From positions 1 through 54,598 of the forward strand of contig CAMKOE010000014.1 in NCBI GenBank assembly GCA_946414395.1: 54,598 bases of DNA, in the 5' to 3' direction. Below are positions 28,046 through 36,847 of the stretch, piece after piece (position 1 is the stretch's first letter; each line of letters begins with the position of its first letter). Under the pieces are notes generated by a model. It worked only from the letters and a program-made list of their open reading frames with translations. It was not told the origin of the DNA and ran no database searches. A program made the translations under genes and the position numbers. The stretch comes from an uncultured Porphyromonadaceae bacterium (lineage in GTDB: Bacteria > Bacteroidota > Bacteroidia > Bacteroidales > Muribaculaceae).

Positions 28046-29026
28046 ATGGCTACTATCAAGACTATCGGACTACTGACGTCGGGCGGCGATGCCCCCGGCA
28101 TGAACGCGGCCATTCGCGCGGTGACACGCTCGGCCATCTTCAACGGGTTTAAGGTTAAAGGCATTTACAGGGGCTACAAGGGCCTTGTCGAGGATGAAAT
28201 TGTTGACCTGAAGACCCAAAACGTTTCCAACATCATCCATCATGGCGGCACCATCCTGAAGACGGCTCGCTGCAAGGAATTCAAGACAGTGGAGGGCCGC
28301 CAGCAGGCCTATGAGAACATCAAGAAGCACGACATCGACGCGCTGGTGGTCATCGGCGGCGACGGCTCGTTGAGCGGCGCCCGCCAGTTTGCCTCCGAGT
28401 TTGATTATCCCATTGTGGGCATTCCCGGCACCATCGACAACGACCTGAGCGGTACCGACCACACCATCGGCTATGACACGGCGCTGAACACCATCATGTG
28501 GTGTGTGGACCGCATCCGCGACACGGCAAGCAGCCACGAGCGCCTGTTCTTTATCGAGGTGATGGGCCGTGAGGCAGGCTTCCTCGCCTTGAACGGCGCT
28601 ATCGCCACAGGTGCCGAGGCCGCCATCATTCCCGAGATATCCACCGAGGTCGATCAGTTGGCCGAATTGATTGAGAGAGGATTCCGCAAGAGCAAGAACT
28701 CATCCATCGTCCTGGTCGCCGAGAGTCCCGTCACGGGTGGCGCCATGGGCCTGGCCGAACGCGTGCGCAAGGAGTATCCCCAATATGACGTGCGTGTCAC
28801 CATCCTGGGACACCTGCAACGCGGCGGCAGCCCCACGGCTCAGGACCGCATCCTGGCCTCACGCATGGGCGCTGCGGCCATCGATGCCCTCATGGAAGGC
28901 CAGCGCAACATCATGATCGGCGACGATGACGAGCGGATCATCTATACCCCCTTCAGCAAGGCCATCCGCCGCGACAAGCCCATCGACCGCAGCCTGCTCG
29001 ATATCCTGCGGCGATTGTCGCTATAG
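28046..29026 (+). CDS. pfkA: ATP-dependent 6-phosphofructokinase
   Basis: Glycolytic enzyme converting fructose 6-phosphate and ATP to fructose 1,6-bisphosphate. 326 residues, the normal bacterial PfkA length. Motifs: [15 protein letters not shown] (ATP site, Gly next to the GGD), [26 protein letters not shown] (catalytic Asp), [12 protein letters not shown], and [15 protein letters not shown]. The Gly in GGDGS agrees with ATP rather than pyrophosphate use. Single gene with its own promoter and terminator, preceded by a candidate regulatory RNA. Confidence 0.96.
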   Translation: MATIKTIGLLTSGGDAPGMNAAIRAVTRSAIFNGFKVKGIYRGYKGLVEDEIVDLKTQNVSNIIHHGGTILKTARCKEFKTVEGRQQAYENIKKHDIDALVVIGGDGSLSGARQFASEFDYPIVGIPGTIDNDLSGTDHTIGYDTALNTIMWCVDRIRDTASSHERLFFIEVMGREAGFLALNGAIATGAEAAIIPEISTEVDQLAELIERGFRKSKNSSIVLVAESPVTGGAMGLAERVRKEYPQYDVRVTILGHLQRGGSPTAQDRILASRMGAAAIDALMEGQRNIMIGDDDERIIYTPFSKAIRRDKPIDRSLLDILRRLSL

Positions 29027-29054
29027 GAAGATGACAGTTAAAACATGAGAGAAA

Positions 29055-29090
29055 GGGAGGCGACCAGCACGGTAACCTCCCTATCTTTTA
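29055..29090 (+). terminator. Terminator of pfkA
   Basis: GGGAGG pairs with CCTCCC, with an inner ACC/GGT pair, followed by a T-rich stretch. The convergent DUF805 gene ends just beyond. Confidence 0.65.
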
Positions 29091-29107
29091 ACTTTTTATC
29101 TGCGTCC

Positions 29108-29728
29108 CTAGTGATACTTGGGCGATGGACCGTACTTGTTCTCGGTCCACTTGCTATCTAGCACACAGAATATCAAGAGAATAACAGTCATCATGCAGGC
29201 ACCTAATGAGCACCCCATCATGATAGTCGCAAGGGCTGGGGACGACTGGATTGCATCAGCCATATCACGAGCCATGGCCAGTATCTCATCGGGATTGGTG
29301 CTGTTACCAAATAACTCATAATTAGAACCGATTAACAAGAAGAAAGACACGAGGTAGCCCAGCACCAGAATTGCCAGCAGCACGACCCACCAAGTGCCGT
29401 GATTGGTATCGTGCAGGCGGCGGCACAGGACCGAGAGTTGCGGCACAATCAGTGCCAGAGTGAATGCCATGCTCACGTAGCCAACTCCAGGCAGCACCAT
29501 GCCAACAAACGACAAGCACCACGAGATCACATTCACAAACAGGACAAACCACCAGAACTCGCTGCGACGGGCACGCCCCTTGAAGTCAAAATACTTCCTG
29601 AAACACGTCTTAACTGCCGTGACAGGATCCATCATGGCACTGGCTGTCACACGAGGCTGATAGGGTGTCGCAGGCTGCTGCGGTTGATTAAACACGGGAG
29701 GTTGCTGTTGTTGATTCTGTTGTTCCAT
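29108..29728 (-). CDS. DUF805 membrane protein (array copy 5)
   Basis: 206 residues from MEQQNQQQQPP. Gln/Pro-rich cytoplasmic N-terminus, then the DUF805 core: FDFKGRARRSEFWWFVLF at the first membrane helix, RRLHDTNHGTWW in the loop before helix 3, four hydrophobic helices, and the family's C-terminal NKYGPSPKYH tail. Function of the family is unknown; it is an inner-membrane protein. Third gene of a three-gene operon; the 17-base spacer to the previous gene is nearly the same as the spacer before it. I chose the MEQQ start by comparison with its paralogues. Confidence 0.9.
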   Translation of the reverse strand: MEQQNQQQQPPVFNQPQQPATPYQPRVTASAMMDPVTAVKTCFRKYFDFKGRARRSEFWWFVLFVNVISWCLSFVGMVLPGVGYVSMAFTLALIVPQLSVLCRRLHDTNHGTWWVVLLAILVLGYLVSFFLLIGSNYELFGNSTNPDEILAMARDMADAIQSSPALATIMMGCSLGACMMTVILLIFCVLDSKWTENKYGPSPKYH

Positions 29729-29745
29729 TTCAATTATGATTTTGG

Positions 29746-30369
29746 TTAATAATAGTACTTGGGCGACGGGCCATACTTGTTTTCCTCGGGCTTGCTGTCC
29801 TGCAATGTAAAAGCCAAGATGACAATCGACAATGGGGTTGAGAGCGGGAGAACGACCAACGCAACCCACACCATGACATCTTCCATGGCATCTCCAACTG
29901 CCATCATGCTCTCATGCCCACCTTGTTTAATGAGAAAGGTCAGCAATAACATCACCATCAGGACGGCTAATGGCAGCGCATCGGCCAAAGCGAGCCAACC
30001 GCTGTGGCCCGTGTCATGCAAGCGACGAGTCGTCGCCGACAGTTGCGGGATAAACAAGATCACAGCGAGAGCGACACCCAGGCAAGTAAAGAAATTGAAC
30101 AGCGACCCATCATTAAACATCGTGAAGAAAGAGCCTAGAAAACTCAGGCCCCACTGCACCAGGAACCCACACAGAAAGAACCACCAGAACTCACTGCGGC
30201 GTGCACGCCCCTTGAAGTCAAAGGACTTGCTCACACACGTCTCAACGGCCTCAAGCATTCCCATTGAGGGAGATACCATGGGGATGGGTTGACCCATGGC
30301 CGCTTGTGAGTCACCTTCCGGCAGTGGATTGCTCACTGGGGGTTGTAATTGCCGGTCTGGTTGTTCCAT
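29746..30369 (-). CDS. DUF805 membrane protein (array copy 4)
   Basis: 207 residues from MEQPDRQLQPP. Same plan as its neighbours: Pro/Gln-rich start, FDFKGRARRSEFWWFFLC, RRLHDTGHSGWL, four membrane helices and the tail NKYGPSPKYYY. It lies between copies 3 and 5 with 17-base spacers and has no promoter of its own. Confidence 0.9.
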   Translation of the reverse strand: MEQPDRQLQPPVSNPLPEGDSQAAMGQPIPMVSPSMGMLEAVETCVSKSFDFKGRARRSEFWWFFLCGFLVQWGLSFLGSFFTMFNDGSLFNFFTCLGVALAVILFIPQLSATTRRLHDTGHSGWLALADALPLAVLMVMLLLTFLIKQGGHESMMAVGDAMEDVMVWVALVVLPLSTPLSIVILAFTLQDSKPEENKYGPSPKYYY

Positions 30370-30386
30370 TTCAGTTATGATTTTGG

Positions 30387-31028
30387 TTAATAATAGTATT
30401 TGGGCGACGGGCCGTACTCGTTTTCCCCGGGCTTGCTGTCCTGGAGCGTGAACACGAGGACGATGAGGTTAAGGATGAAGGTCACGCCAGCCGACACCAG
30501 CATCGTTAGGACAGTTACCGGCAACATCGTTGTGTCCTCATGCAAAATAGCAGTGAACAAGAAGCATACCGACGCCACATAGGGCACCAAGGGGATTAAA
30601 CTGAGAATGACCCACCAGCCACTACGCCCCACGTCATGCAGGCGGCGCGTCTGGGCGGCATACACAGGCACGATCACCGCGATTAGGGGGATGCATGCGA
30701 TCAAGAACACTGGCAAGAGACGGGACATCATGGCCACGTCATCTACCAGCATCTCATCAAGATGCTGAAAATTGACGGCAAAGGCAATGGCCACGGCCAG
30801 TGCGCTCCACGCCACCGTGATGATATAATAGGTCAAGTAGCCCCACCAATATTCACTGCGGCGCGCACGCCCATTGAAGGTCAATCCTTTACGCCAAAAC
30901 ATCTTATTGGCCTCGACAAACTCCAGCATGGGGCGCTCCTTGGGATAGACCGGATACTGGGGAGAGGCCTGCTGCGCCTGCTGCGTGAACACAGGGGGCT
31001 GCTGCTGTTGATGATTCTGCTGTTCCAT
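30387..31028 (-). CDS. DUF805 membrane protein (array copy 3)
   Basis: 213 residues from MEQQNHQQQQPP, the start shared with copy 5; an in-frame ATG 36 bases upstream is also possible. Core motifs FNGRARRSEYWWGYL and RRLHDVGRSGWW, four or five hydrophobic helices, tail NEYGPSPKYYY. First gene of the three-gene operon 30387-29108 direction, with a good promoter at 31081-31110. Confidence 0.9.
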   Translation of the reverse strand: MEQQNHQQQQPPVFTQQAQQASPQYPVYPKERPMLEFVEANKMFWRKGLTFNGRARRSEYWWGYLTYYIITVAWSALAVAIAFAVNFQHLDEMLVDDVAMMSRLLPVFLIACIPLIAVIVPVYAAQTRRLHDVGRSGWWVILSLIPLVPYVASVCFLFTAILHEDTTMLPVTVLTMLVSAGVTFILNLIVLVFTLQDSKPGENEYGPSPKYYY

Positions 31029-31080
31029 ATCTACATCCTTAATTTTTGCCGATTCTGGTGACATTCACTAGTATCATGAG

Positions 31081-31110
31081 CAAAATTACTGCATTTTCAC
31101 GCAAATACAA
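31081..31110 (-). promoter_or_regulatory. Predicted promoter of the DUF805 three-gene operon
   Basis: Minus strand: TTG, 19 bases, TAATTTTG. The transcript start would be near 31073, 45 bases before the MEQQ start. Confidence 0.6.
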
Positions 31111-31128
31111 ATTTTTAGCCTAAAAAAT

Positions 31129-31272
31129 GGCAATGATATAGATGTTGGCCCGAACCCTGCGGGGCTAATGCGTATTTCACGAATTAGTTTTAATCATTTT
31201 TTCGTGAAATACGTTTTCTTCGTGAAAATTTGCATTAAAAAACTTTTCAGGGCCAACTGCTATATTGTTTCC
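31129..31272. repeat. Palindromic interspersed element, copy A
   Basis: 144 bases. The left end GGCAATGATATAGATGTTGG mirrors the right end (GGGCCAACTGCTATAT then TGTTTCC). In the centre a perfect 13-bp inverted repeat CGTATTTCACGAA (31171-31183) faces its complement (31201-31213). The left half matches the elements at 45364 and 48629 in reverse orientation, including the stretch GCCCCGCAGGGTTCGGGCC. Confidence 0.75.
31224..31265 (+). repeat. 42-bp direct repeat, left copy
   Basis: Right half of element A from GAAAATTTGC to GCTATAT; identical over 42 bases to 31817-31858. The two copies bracket the DUF805 gene 31288-31776. Confidence 0.85.
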
Positions 31273-31287
31273 CTAAAAATTGCTGAA

Positions 31288-31776
31288 TCAAGGATACTTG
31301 GGCGACGGGCCATACTGGTTCTCGCCATGCCTGCTATCTTGCAAGAAGAACACCATGAGAACCAGGGAATAGAACATATAAATGAGCATTATCTCGTCCC
31401 GCACATGTGCATCAAAGCAATCAGTCACCACAAGAGTCACAAGAAACATCACAATCACCGGAGCCATCCACCAGCCGCTGCGGCCAGTGTCATGCAGGCG
31501 GCGGACGGCCACCGCGACGCTGGGCAAGAGCACGATATACCCGGCCAACATCCTCAACACCTCGATGCCGAACCAATCATCCAACAATCCATCCAGGAAG
31601 CGGCTGACAAGAGCCAGCAATCCGGTAAACACCATGAACGACCAGTACTCGCTGCGGCGCGCGCGCCCAGTGAAGTCCACATATTTCTTGAAGCAGACCT
31701 TCACCGCCTCACAGAACTTGAGTTCGGGCAACCCTTGCGGGTCGTTTGATTGATAACTGAACATTGACGATTCCAT
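31288..31776 (-). CDS. DUF805 membrane protein (array copy 2)
   Basis: 162 residues, the shortest of the five, with a brief N-terminus (MESSMFSYQSNDPQG) instead of the Gln/Pro-rich one. Core: VDFTGRARRSEYWSFMVF, RRLHDTGRSGWW, tail NQYGPSPKYP. About four membrane helices. It is bracketed by a perfect 42-bp direct repeat, and I see no TAnnTTTG promoter directly upstream. Confidence 0.9.
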   Translation of the reverse strand: MESSMFSYQSNDPQGLPELKFCEAVKVCFKKYVDFTGRARRSEYWSFMVFTGLLALVSRFLDGLLDDWFGIEVLRMLAGYIVLLPSVAVAVRRLHDTGRSGWWMAPVIVMFLVTLVVTDCFDAHVRDEIMLIYMFYSLVLMVFFLQDSRHGENQYGPSPKYP

Positions 31777-31816
31777 TATACTTAATTTTCAGACCTATAG
31801 GCTACATTTTCTTAGC

Positions 31817-31865
31817 GAAAATTTGCATTAAAAAACTTTTCAGGGCCAACTGCTATATCATTGCC
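31817..31865 (+). repeat. Half copy of the palindromic element (copy B), right copy of the 42-bp repeat
   Basis: 31817-31858 is identical to 31224-31265; it then continues CATTGCC, the family's outer end. The left half is missing apart from a CTTAGCG stretch also seen in copy C. Confidence 0.8.
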
Positions 31866-31898
31866 TAAGTTGATTAATAATCATCTTTAATGTTACAA

Positions 31899-32561
31899 TC
31901 ATATGTACTTGGGCGACGGGCCATACTTGTTGGTGCCCCGTTCACTGTCAATGCAGGAAAACACCAGCAGCAGCAACCCCAACATCACATCAGAGGCATT
32001 GACGGCCAGCAACAAGGCACCAGACAACATAGATGTCTTGAAGGCTACCGAAATCTGCTCCATCTCGTTCAGGTCCAGGGCTTGTGTGCCCAAAATGAAG
32101 AACGGAACAATCAGGCAAATGACTGTCGCAACAACCGACCACAAAACCCACCAGCCGCTACGGCCGATGTCATGCAACCGCCTAACCTGTACCGACAAGG
32201 CCGGAATCGCCAGCAGAAATAATGCCAAAATACCGATAAGGACCAGAATCAGGGACAACAGGCCCAGGGCAGACCACACCCCAGAGTCAAGGCTGATGAC
32301 CGCACGCTCATCAAGATAGGCTACCACCAGCAGCGGCAACAAGGGCACCAACACCACCAGCGACTCAAACAGGAAAAACCACCAGTACTCGCTACGGCGG
32401 GCACGGCCCTTGAAAGTGGCATACTTGTCCAGACATTGCCCGATGGCCTCTTTAAAACTCATGCGGGGCGTCACACCGTCGGGGAACACCTTGTTAATGC
32501 TCTCTTGATACCTTTCCTGCCCCAATTCCATCGAGGGGCTATATCCTTCTATCAATTCCAT
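31899..32561 (-). CDS. DUF805 membrane protein (array copy 1)
   Basis: 220 residues from MELIEGYSPSMELG; in-frame ATGs at 32567 and 32585 are alternatives. Core: ATFKGRARRSEYWWFFLF, long hydrophobic helices, RRLHDIGRSGWWVLW, and tail NKYGPSPKYI. The N-terminal roughly 40 residues differ from the others. It heads the array and has the best promoter of the group at 32633-32663. Confidence 0.9.
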   Translation of the reverse strand: MELIEGYSPSMELGQERYQESINKVFPDGVTPRMSFKEAIGQCLDKYATFKGRARRSEYWWFFLFESLVVLVPLLPLLVVAYLDERAVISLDSGVWSALGLLSLILVLIGILALFLLAIPALSVQVRRLHDIGRSGWWVLWSVVATVICLIVPFFILGTQALDLNEMEQISVAFKTSMLSGALLLAVNASDVMLGLLLLVFSCIDSERGTNKYGPSPKYI

Positions 32562-32632
32562 AATCATTACTGTTTTAATTGTCATTACTCACATTGTCCC
32601 GCACATAGCCCCCATAGTGGCTAAGTGCATTG

Positions 32633-32663
32633 CAAATATATCGAATGCGCTCCTACCCATCAA
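32633..32663 (-). promoter_or_regulatory. Predicted promoter of the DUF805 array
   Basis: Minus strand: TTG, 20 bases, TATATTTG. The transcript would start near 32625, about 65 bases before the ATG. Confidence 0.6.
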
Positions 32664-32818
32664 GAGATATCAAGGGCAAAAAGCGCTTTTGTCTATTTTT
32701 TAGACACCAAAGCGTAAAAAAAATAGACAATCGGCGGCTTTACCCATCCCTTGCCGCATGCAGCGAGCATTTCAATCAAAAAAACGGTTTTTCGCCCCAT
32801 CAGTAGGCAATCTTTTTG

Positions 32819-32826
32819 TAATTTTG
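32819..32826 (+). promoter_or_regulatory. Predicted -7 element of menA-queA
   Basis: TAATTTTG followed by CACCC, 25 bases before the ATG at 32851. No clear -33 box. It excludes the in-frame ATG at 32758. Confidence 0.45.
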
Positions 32827-32850
32827 CACCCGCATTTTACAAGATTGACA

Positions 32851-33750
32851 ATGAAACAGAAGATCAAGATATGGCTGGAGTGCTTCAGGCCGCGCACGTT
32901 GCCCGTTTCGCTGAGCGGTGTGATCATCGCCATCGGCCTGGCCAAGTGGCACCAGCACTTCCAGTGGATTCCCGCGATGTTGTGCCTGACATTTGCCCTG
33001 CTGGCCCAGATTGCGTCCAACACCGCCAACGAGTACTTTGACTACCTGCAAGGCACCGACAAGCCAGGCCGCGTGGGCCCGCGCCGCGGCGTGACCGAGG
33101 GCGACATCAAGCCCGAGACGCTGCGCAACGTGACCTTCGGTCTGCTGGCCGTGGCCTGCATCGTGGGCTGCTGCCTCATCCCCTACGGCGGCTGGTGGCT
33201 GCTGCCGGTGGGCATCATTATCGCGCTGGCCGCCCTAGCCTACAGCACCGGTCCCTATCCCCTGTCCTACCACGGCCTGGGCGAACTGACGGTGTTCATC
33301 TTCTTTGGCATTGTTCCGGTCAACCTCACCTATTATGTGATGGCACTGCGGTTCGACCCGCTGGTCTTGCTGTTCTCCATCGCCATTGGCTTGATGGGAG
33401 TTAACGTGTTGTTGATCAACAACTACCGCGATGTCGAGGACGACCGCGCCGCCGGCAAGAATACCCAGACGGTGATGAGAGGTAGGCCTGTGACCGCCTT
33501 TGCCTATCTTCTTAACGGCTACACCGCCATGGCGATACTCGCCGTGTTCTGGTTCATGATTGCCTGGTTCAAGGTATTACCCCTGTGGGCCCTGCTTATC
33601 CCCGTCCTCTACCTTGTTATGCACACCGCCACGTGGTACAAGTTGCGCCACCGCGACGGATCAGCCCTCAACCCGCTACTGGGCGAGACGGCACGCAACA
33701 TGCTCATTTTCACTATTCTTTTTACGATTCTATTCATCATTTATTCCTGA
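32851..33750 (+). CDS. menA: 1,4-dihydroxy-2-naphthoate polyprenyltransferase
   Basis: Membrane enzyme of menaquinone synthesis that attaches the polyprenyl chain to DHNA. 299 residues from MKQKIKIWLECFRPRTLPVSL. UbiA-family signatures: NTANEYFDYLQGTD (first Asp-rich motif) and NNYRDVEDDRAAGKNT (second), which bind magnesium-prenyl diphosphate. Eight or nine membrane helices. It supplies the quinone that complex I (same window) reduces. queA follows after 6 bases, so the two are co-transcribed. Confidence 0.94.
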   Translation: MKQKIKIWLECFRPRTLPVSLSGVIIAIGLAKWHQHFQWIPAMLCLTFALLAQIASNTANEYFDYLQGTDKPGRVGPRRGVTEGDIKPETLRNVTFGLLAVACIVGCCLIPYGGWWLLPVGIIIALAALAYSTGPYPLSYHGLGELTVFIFFGIVPVNLTYYVMALRFDPLVLLFSIAIGLMGVNVLLINNYRDVEDDRAAGKNTQTVMRGRPVTAFAYLLNGYTAMAILAVFWFMIAWFKVLPLWALLIPVLYLVMHTATWYKLRHRDGSALNPLLGETARNMLIFTILFTILFIIYS

Positions 33751-33756
33751 TAAATC

Positions 33757-34995
33757 ATGGCCCTGATCGACGACATACGCGCCCTGCGCATCGCTGACTA
33801 TGACTACCCGCTGCCCGACGAACGCATCGCCAAGCACCCGCTGGCCCAGCGCGAGCAGTGCAAATTGCTCTATTACAAGTGTGGACAGCCCATCGAGGAG
33901 AGACGCTTCTGGGAAGTGCCGTCGCTGCTGCCCGAGCGCTCCACACTCATCTATAATAACACGCGCGTGATCAACGCCCGCCTGCGATTCCGCAAGGAGA
34001 CGGGTTCGACGATCGAGATCTTCTGCCTCGAGCCGGTCATGCCCCGCGACTATGAACAGATTTTCCAGACCACAGGCCACTGCGTGTGGCAGTGCCTGGT
34101 GGGCAACAGCAAGCGCTGGAAACAAGGCCCGTTGACCCAGGCCGTCACTATCGACGGTCGGGAAGTGACCCTGAGCGCCACCCGCGGCCAGCAGCGCGGC
34201 AACGCGTGGGAAATCGCATTTGACTGGGAGGGCGCCATGGCGCAATGCACCTTTGCCGACGTGCTGCAGGCCATCGGCGAAATACCCATCCCACCCTACC
34301 TGAACCGCGGCACCGAGCAGAGCGACACGACCGACTACCAGACCGTCTATAGCCACATCGACGGCAGCGTTGCTGCCCCCACGGCGGGCCTGCACTTCAC
34401 CGACGGGGTGCTGCACGAGTGTGACCAGCGAGGAATCGCGCGGCGAGAAATCACCCTGCACGTGGGCGCCGGCACGTTCCAGCCCGTCAAGAGCGAGCAC
34501 ATCGGGGACCACCCGATGCACTACGAGTTCATCAGCGTGCCCCGCGACGTCATTCTGGACATCATCAATGCCTCGGGGCCCATTATCGCCGTGGGCACCA
34601 CCAGTGTGCGCACCCTCGAGAGCCTGTACTACATCGGCCAGATACTGGAGGACCACCCCGATGCCGACGAGGAAGCCCTCACCGTCACCCAGTGGATGCC
34701 CTACACCACGCCGTGCCAGATACCGACACGCAAGGCGCTGCAGAACATCGTTGACTACCTGGACCGTCATCATGCCGACACCTACATGGGCAGCACCCAA
34801 CTGATGATTGCCCCAGGGTTCCAGTACCGCATCGTCGGCGGCATGATCACCAACTTCCACCAGCCGCAATCGACGCTGTTGCTGCTCGTGGCGGCCTTTG
34901 TGGGCAACGACCAGTGGCGCCCCATGTATGACTACGCCATGCAGCACGGTTTCCGCTTCCTGAGTTACGGCGACGCCCAGTTGCTGCTCCGGTAG
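33757..34995 (+). CDS. queA: S-adenosylmethionine:tRNA ribosyltransferase-isomerase
   Basis: Adds the cyclopentenediol moiety of queuosine precursor to tRNA using SAM. 412 residues, longer than E. coli QueA (about 356) but in the range of a Bacteroidota form. Family blocks: DYPLPDERIAKHPLAQRE at the N-terminus, LIYNNTRVINARL, the GSVAAPTAGLHFTDGVL core, HVGAGTFQPVKSEHI, and a C-terminal MITNFHQPQSTLLLLVAAFVG. Co-transcribed with menA. Confidence 0.92.
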   Translation: MALIDDIRALRIADYDYPLPDERIAKHPLAQREQCKLLYYKCGQPIEERRFWEVPSLLPERSTLIYNNTRVINARLRFRKETGSTIEIFCLEPVMPRDYEQIFQTTGHCVWQCLVGNSKRWKQGPLTQAVTIDGREVTLSATRGQQRGNAWEIAFDWEGAMAQCTFADVLQAIGEIPIPPYLNRGTEQSDTTDYQTVYSHIDGSVAAPTAGLHFTDGVLHECDQRGIARREITLHVGAGTFQPVKSEHIGDHPMHYEFISVPRDVILDIINASGPIIAVGTTSVRTLESLYYIGQILEDHPDADEEALTVTQWMPYTTPCQIPTRKALQNIVDYLDRHHADTYMGSTQLMIAPGFQYRIVGGMITNFHQPQSTLLLLVAAFVGNDQWRPMYDYAMQHGFRFLSYGDAQLLLR

Positions 34996-35166
34996 CCCGA
35001 TGATTCATCTATAAAAAAGGACAATTGGTCGCATTTTTATGCCTGTAAAGGCAGAAAAGCGGCCTCTTATCATTTCCAGTGGTTAAACTCGGCATCATGA
35101 TTGCAGTCTAAAAGACAAACAAAATCAATTCAGATCACTTGTATAACATTCAAATACTACACGATT

Positions 35167-36486
35167 ATGAAAACTTCTGTTAAAAACATGATGATGAGCC
35201 TCGCGCTCATGGGATGCCTGGTCATCGGCGCATCCGACGCTTCGGCCCAAGGCCGCAGTCGTTCACATGGAGGCAGCACCAGCAGAAGCCAATCGGCGGC
35301 TGTCTCGCGTTCTAGCAACCATTCCACTGCACCCACCGTGAGCCGCAACTCCGGCACCAGCCGCAGCAGTTCGGCCACACCGCAAGTGAGCCGCAGCAGT
35401 TCGAACTCTGGCCGCAGCATGTCCAGCGCCCCCAAGGCCAACCGTGACAACATGAGCCGCAGCCACTCGACCACCGCTCCACAGGTGAGCCACAGCAGCA
35501 CGCGCAGCATGACCACCACTCCTCAGGTCAACCGCGACAACGTGGGCAGCCGCAGCGGCCATGGCGCCACCACCCGCGGCAACGACGGCAACGGCTTGAC
35601 CCGCCGCAGCGACAGCACGCCCCGCGTAACGCCTCAGAGCCCCTCGGCCAGCGACCGTAGCGACAAGTCCCGTTACAGTGACAATGACCGCAAGAGCCAC
35701 CGTCCCAGTGGCACCCGTCCTGGCGACAGCATCGACAACGGCAAGAAGGGTCATGGCGACAACAAGGGCAATGGCGGCCGCCCTGGCGGCAACCGTCCCG
35801 GCGACAACAAGGGCAATGGCAGTCATGACAACAAGGGCGGCAACCGTCCTGGTGGCAATAACTACAATCCTGGTGGCCACGATAAGGGCCACGGCGGCGG
35901 CAACCACCACGGCTACGATCCCAAGCACCGCTTTGATTACAGCAGCCACCACTACCGCGATCAGTTCAGTTGGAATCACTCGCACCACAACTGGAGCCGT
36001 CCCCTTCCTCCTCCCGCGCGAGCACACCGTCCCGCTCCGCTCATCTGGAGACGTCCCGTGATTCCCGCCGGTTGGCATCCCTATGCTGGAGCACCCGTCA
36101 TCGACCGCATCCTGGGTCTCATGTTCGGTTCCCTCTATGAGGCATCGCTCGACCACCTCTACTACAACGGCTACTTCATCGACGGCTATGCCGACAACAT
36201 CATCTACCTGAGGGATGTGTCGATGCTCAACCTCTACTGGCCCGATGCGATGCTGAGTTACGAGTACGGCAAACTGGCTAACGCGCAGTTCGTGTACCAC
36301 AGCAGTTACTACGACAGAAGCCGCTTCGACAGGGCATACAACAGCCTGTGCAGGATCTACGGACCTCCCGTCTTTGACGACGGCATGACCATCAGTTGGT
36401 ATGGCGGCAACAGGACCGGATGGGTCACCCTGACGATGAATGATTCCTACGGCGACTACTATACCACCATGTCCATCGGATACTAA
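35167..36486 (+). CDS. Secreted low-complexity protein with C-terminal globular domain
   Basis: 439 residues. Signal peptide MKTSVKNMMMSLALMGCLVIGASDASAQ. Residues 28-170 are Ser/Arg/Thr/Asn-rich with loose repeats (VSRSSS, QVSHSS, QVNRDN); 170-275 are Gly/Asn/Lys/His-rich with repeated GDNKGNGG / NRPGG units; then His-rich YDPKHRFDYSSHHYRDQFSW. The last 150 residues (from RPAPLIWRRPVIPAGWHPY) are aromatic-rich and likely folded, ending DYYTTMSIGY. I do not recognise the family. It looks like an exported envelope or matrix protein. No clear promoter. The 171-base gap before it has only a small TGCCT/AGGCA hairpin. Confidence 0.85.
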   Translation: MKTSVKNMMMSLALMGCLVIGASDASAQGRSRSHGGSTSRSQSAAVSRSSNHSTAPTVSRNSGTSRSSSATPQVSRSSSNSGRSMSSAPKANRDNMSRSHSTTAPQVSHSSTRSMTTTPQVNRDNVGSRSGHGATTRGNDGNGLTRRSDSTPRVTPQSPSASDRSDKSRYSDNDRKSHRPSGTRPGDSIDNGKKGHGDNKGNGGRPGGNRPGDNKGNGSHDNKGGNRPGGNNYNPGGHDKGHGGGNHHGYDPKHRFDYSSHHYRDQFSWNHSHHNWSRPLPPPARAHRPAPLIWRRPVIPAGWHPYAGAPVIDRILGLMFGSLYEASLDHLYYNGYFIDGYADNIIYLRDVSMLNLYWPDAMLSYEYGKLANAQFVYHSSYYDRSRFDRAYNSLCRIYGPPVFDDGMTISWYGGNRTGWVTLTMNDSYGDYYTTMSIGY

Positions 36487-36524
36487 TATACTCAATACAT
36501 ACGCACGATTATTCTGAATCACCG

Positions 36525-36557
36525 GGAGGCGGACAGCGACAAGGGCTGCCCGCCTCC
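36525..36557 (+). terminator. Hairpin after the low-complexity protein gene
   Basis: GGAGGCGGACAGC pairs with GCTGCCCGCCTCC (one mismatch); no T-run follows, so termination is only probable. Confidence 0.45.
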
Positions 36558-36739
36558 TGCATGAAAGGACCGATAGAGAGGAAAAAGGCGCTCTGATTAC
36601 GGCTAGCCCTAAATCAATGAATCACTGGGCAAAAGTGGTAAAAATCACCTAATTAATGTCCGAATCAGCACTACCGATTCCAGTAACTTTCTAAATTAAC
36701 AATTTTTTTTGAGAATTTTACAAATATTAGAGCAAAAAA

Positions 36740-36771
36740 TTTGTCTGGTATTATTAATCTCCATAACTTTG
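36740..36771 (+). promoter_or_regulatory. Predicted promoter of the rnz leader
   Basis: TTTG, 20 bases, TAACTTTG followed by CACC: a full consensus match about 125 bases before rnz. Confidence 0.65.
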
Positions 36772-36812
36772 CACCAAGTTTTTTCATAGGATTAGATTTT
36801 TAAGGTTTAAAG

Positions 36813-36847
36813 TGTATGGTTGTTGGGAAACAACCATACATTTTTTT
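36813..36847 (+). terminator. Intrinsic terminator inside the rnz leader
   Basis: Perfect 12-bp stem (TGTATGGTTGTT with its complement), GGGA loop, seven T. It lies between the promoter at 36740-36771 and the rnz ATG, so it would stop a transcript of about 70 bases unless read through. Confidence 0.85.

Noticed and set aside
31129-31272. CRISPR array or phage attachment site at the repeats
   Set aside because: The copies are dispersed over 17 kb and palindromic, with no regular spacers, integrase or tRNA nearby.
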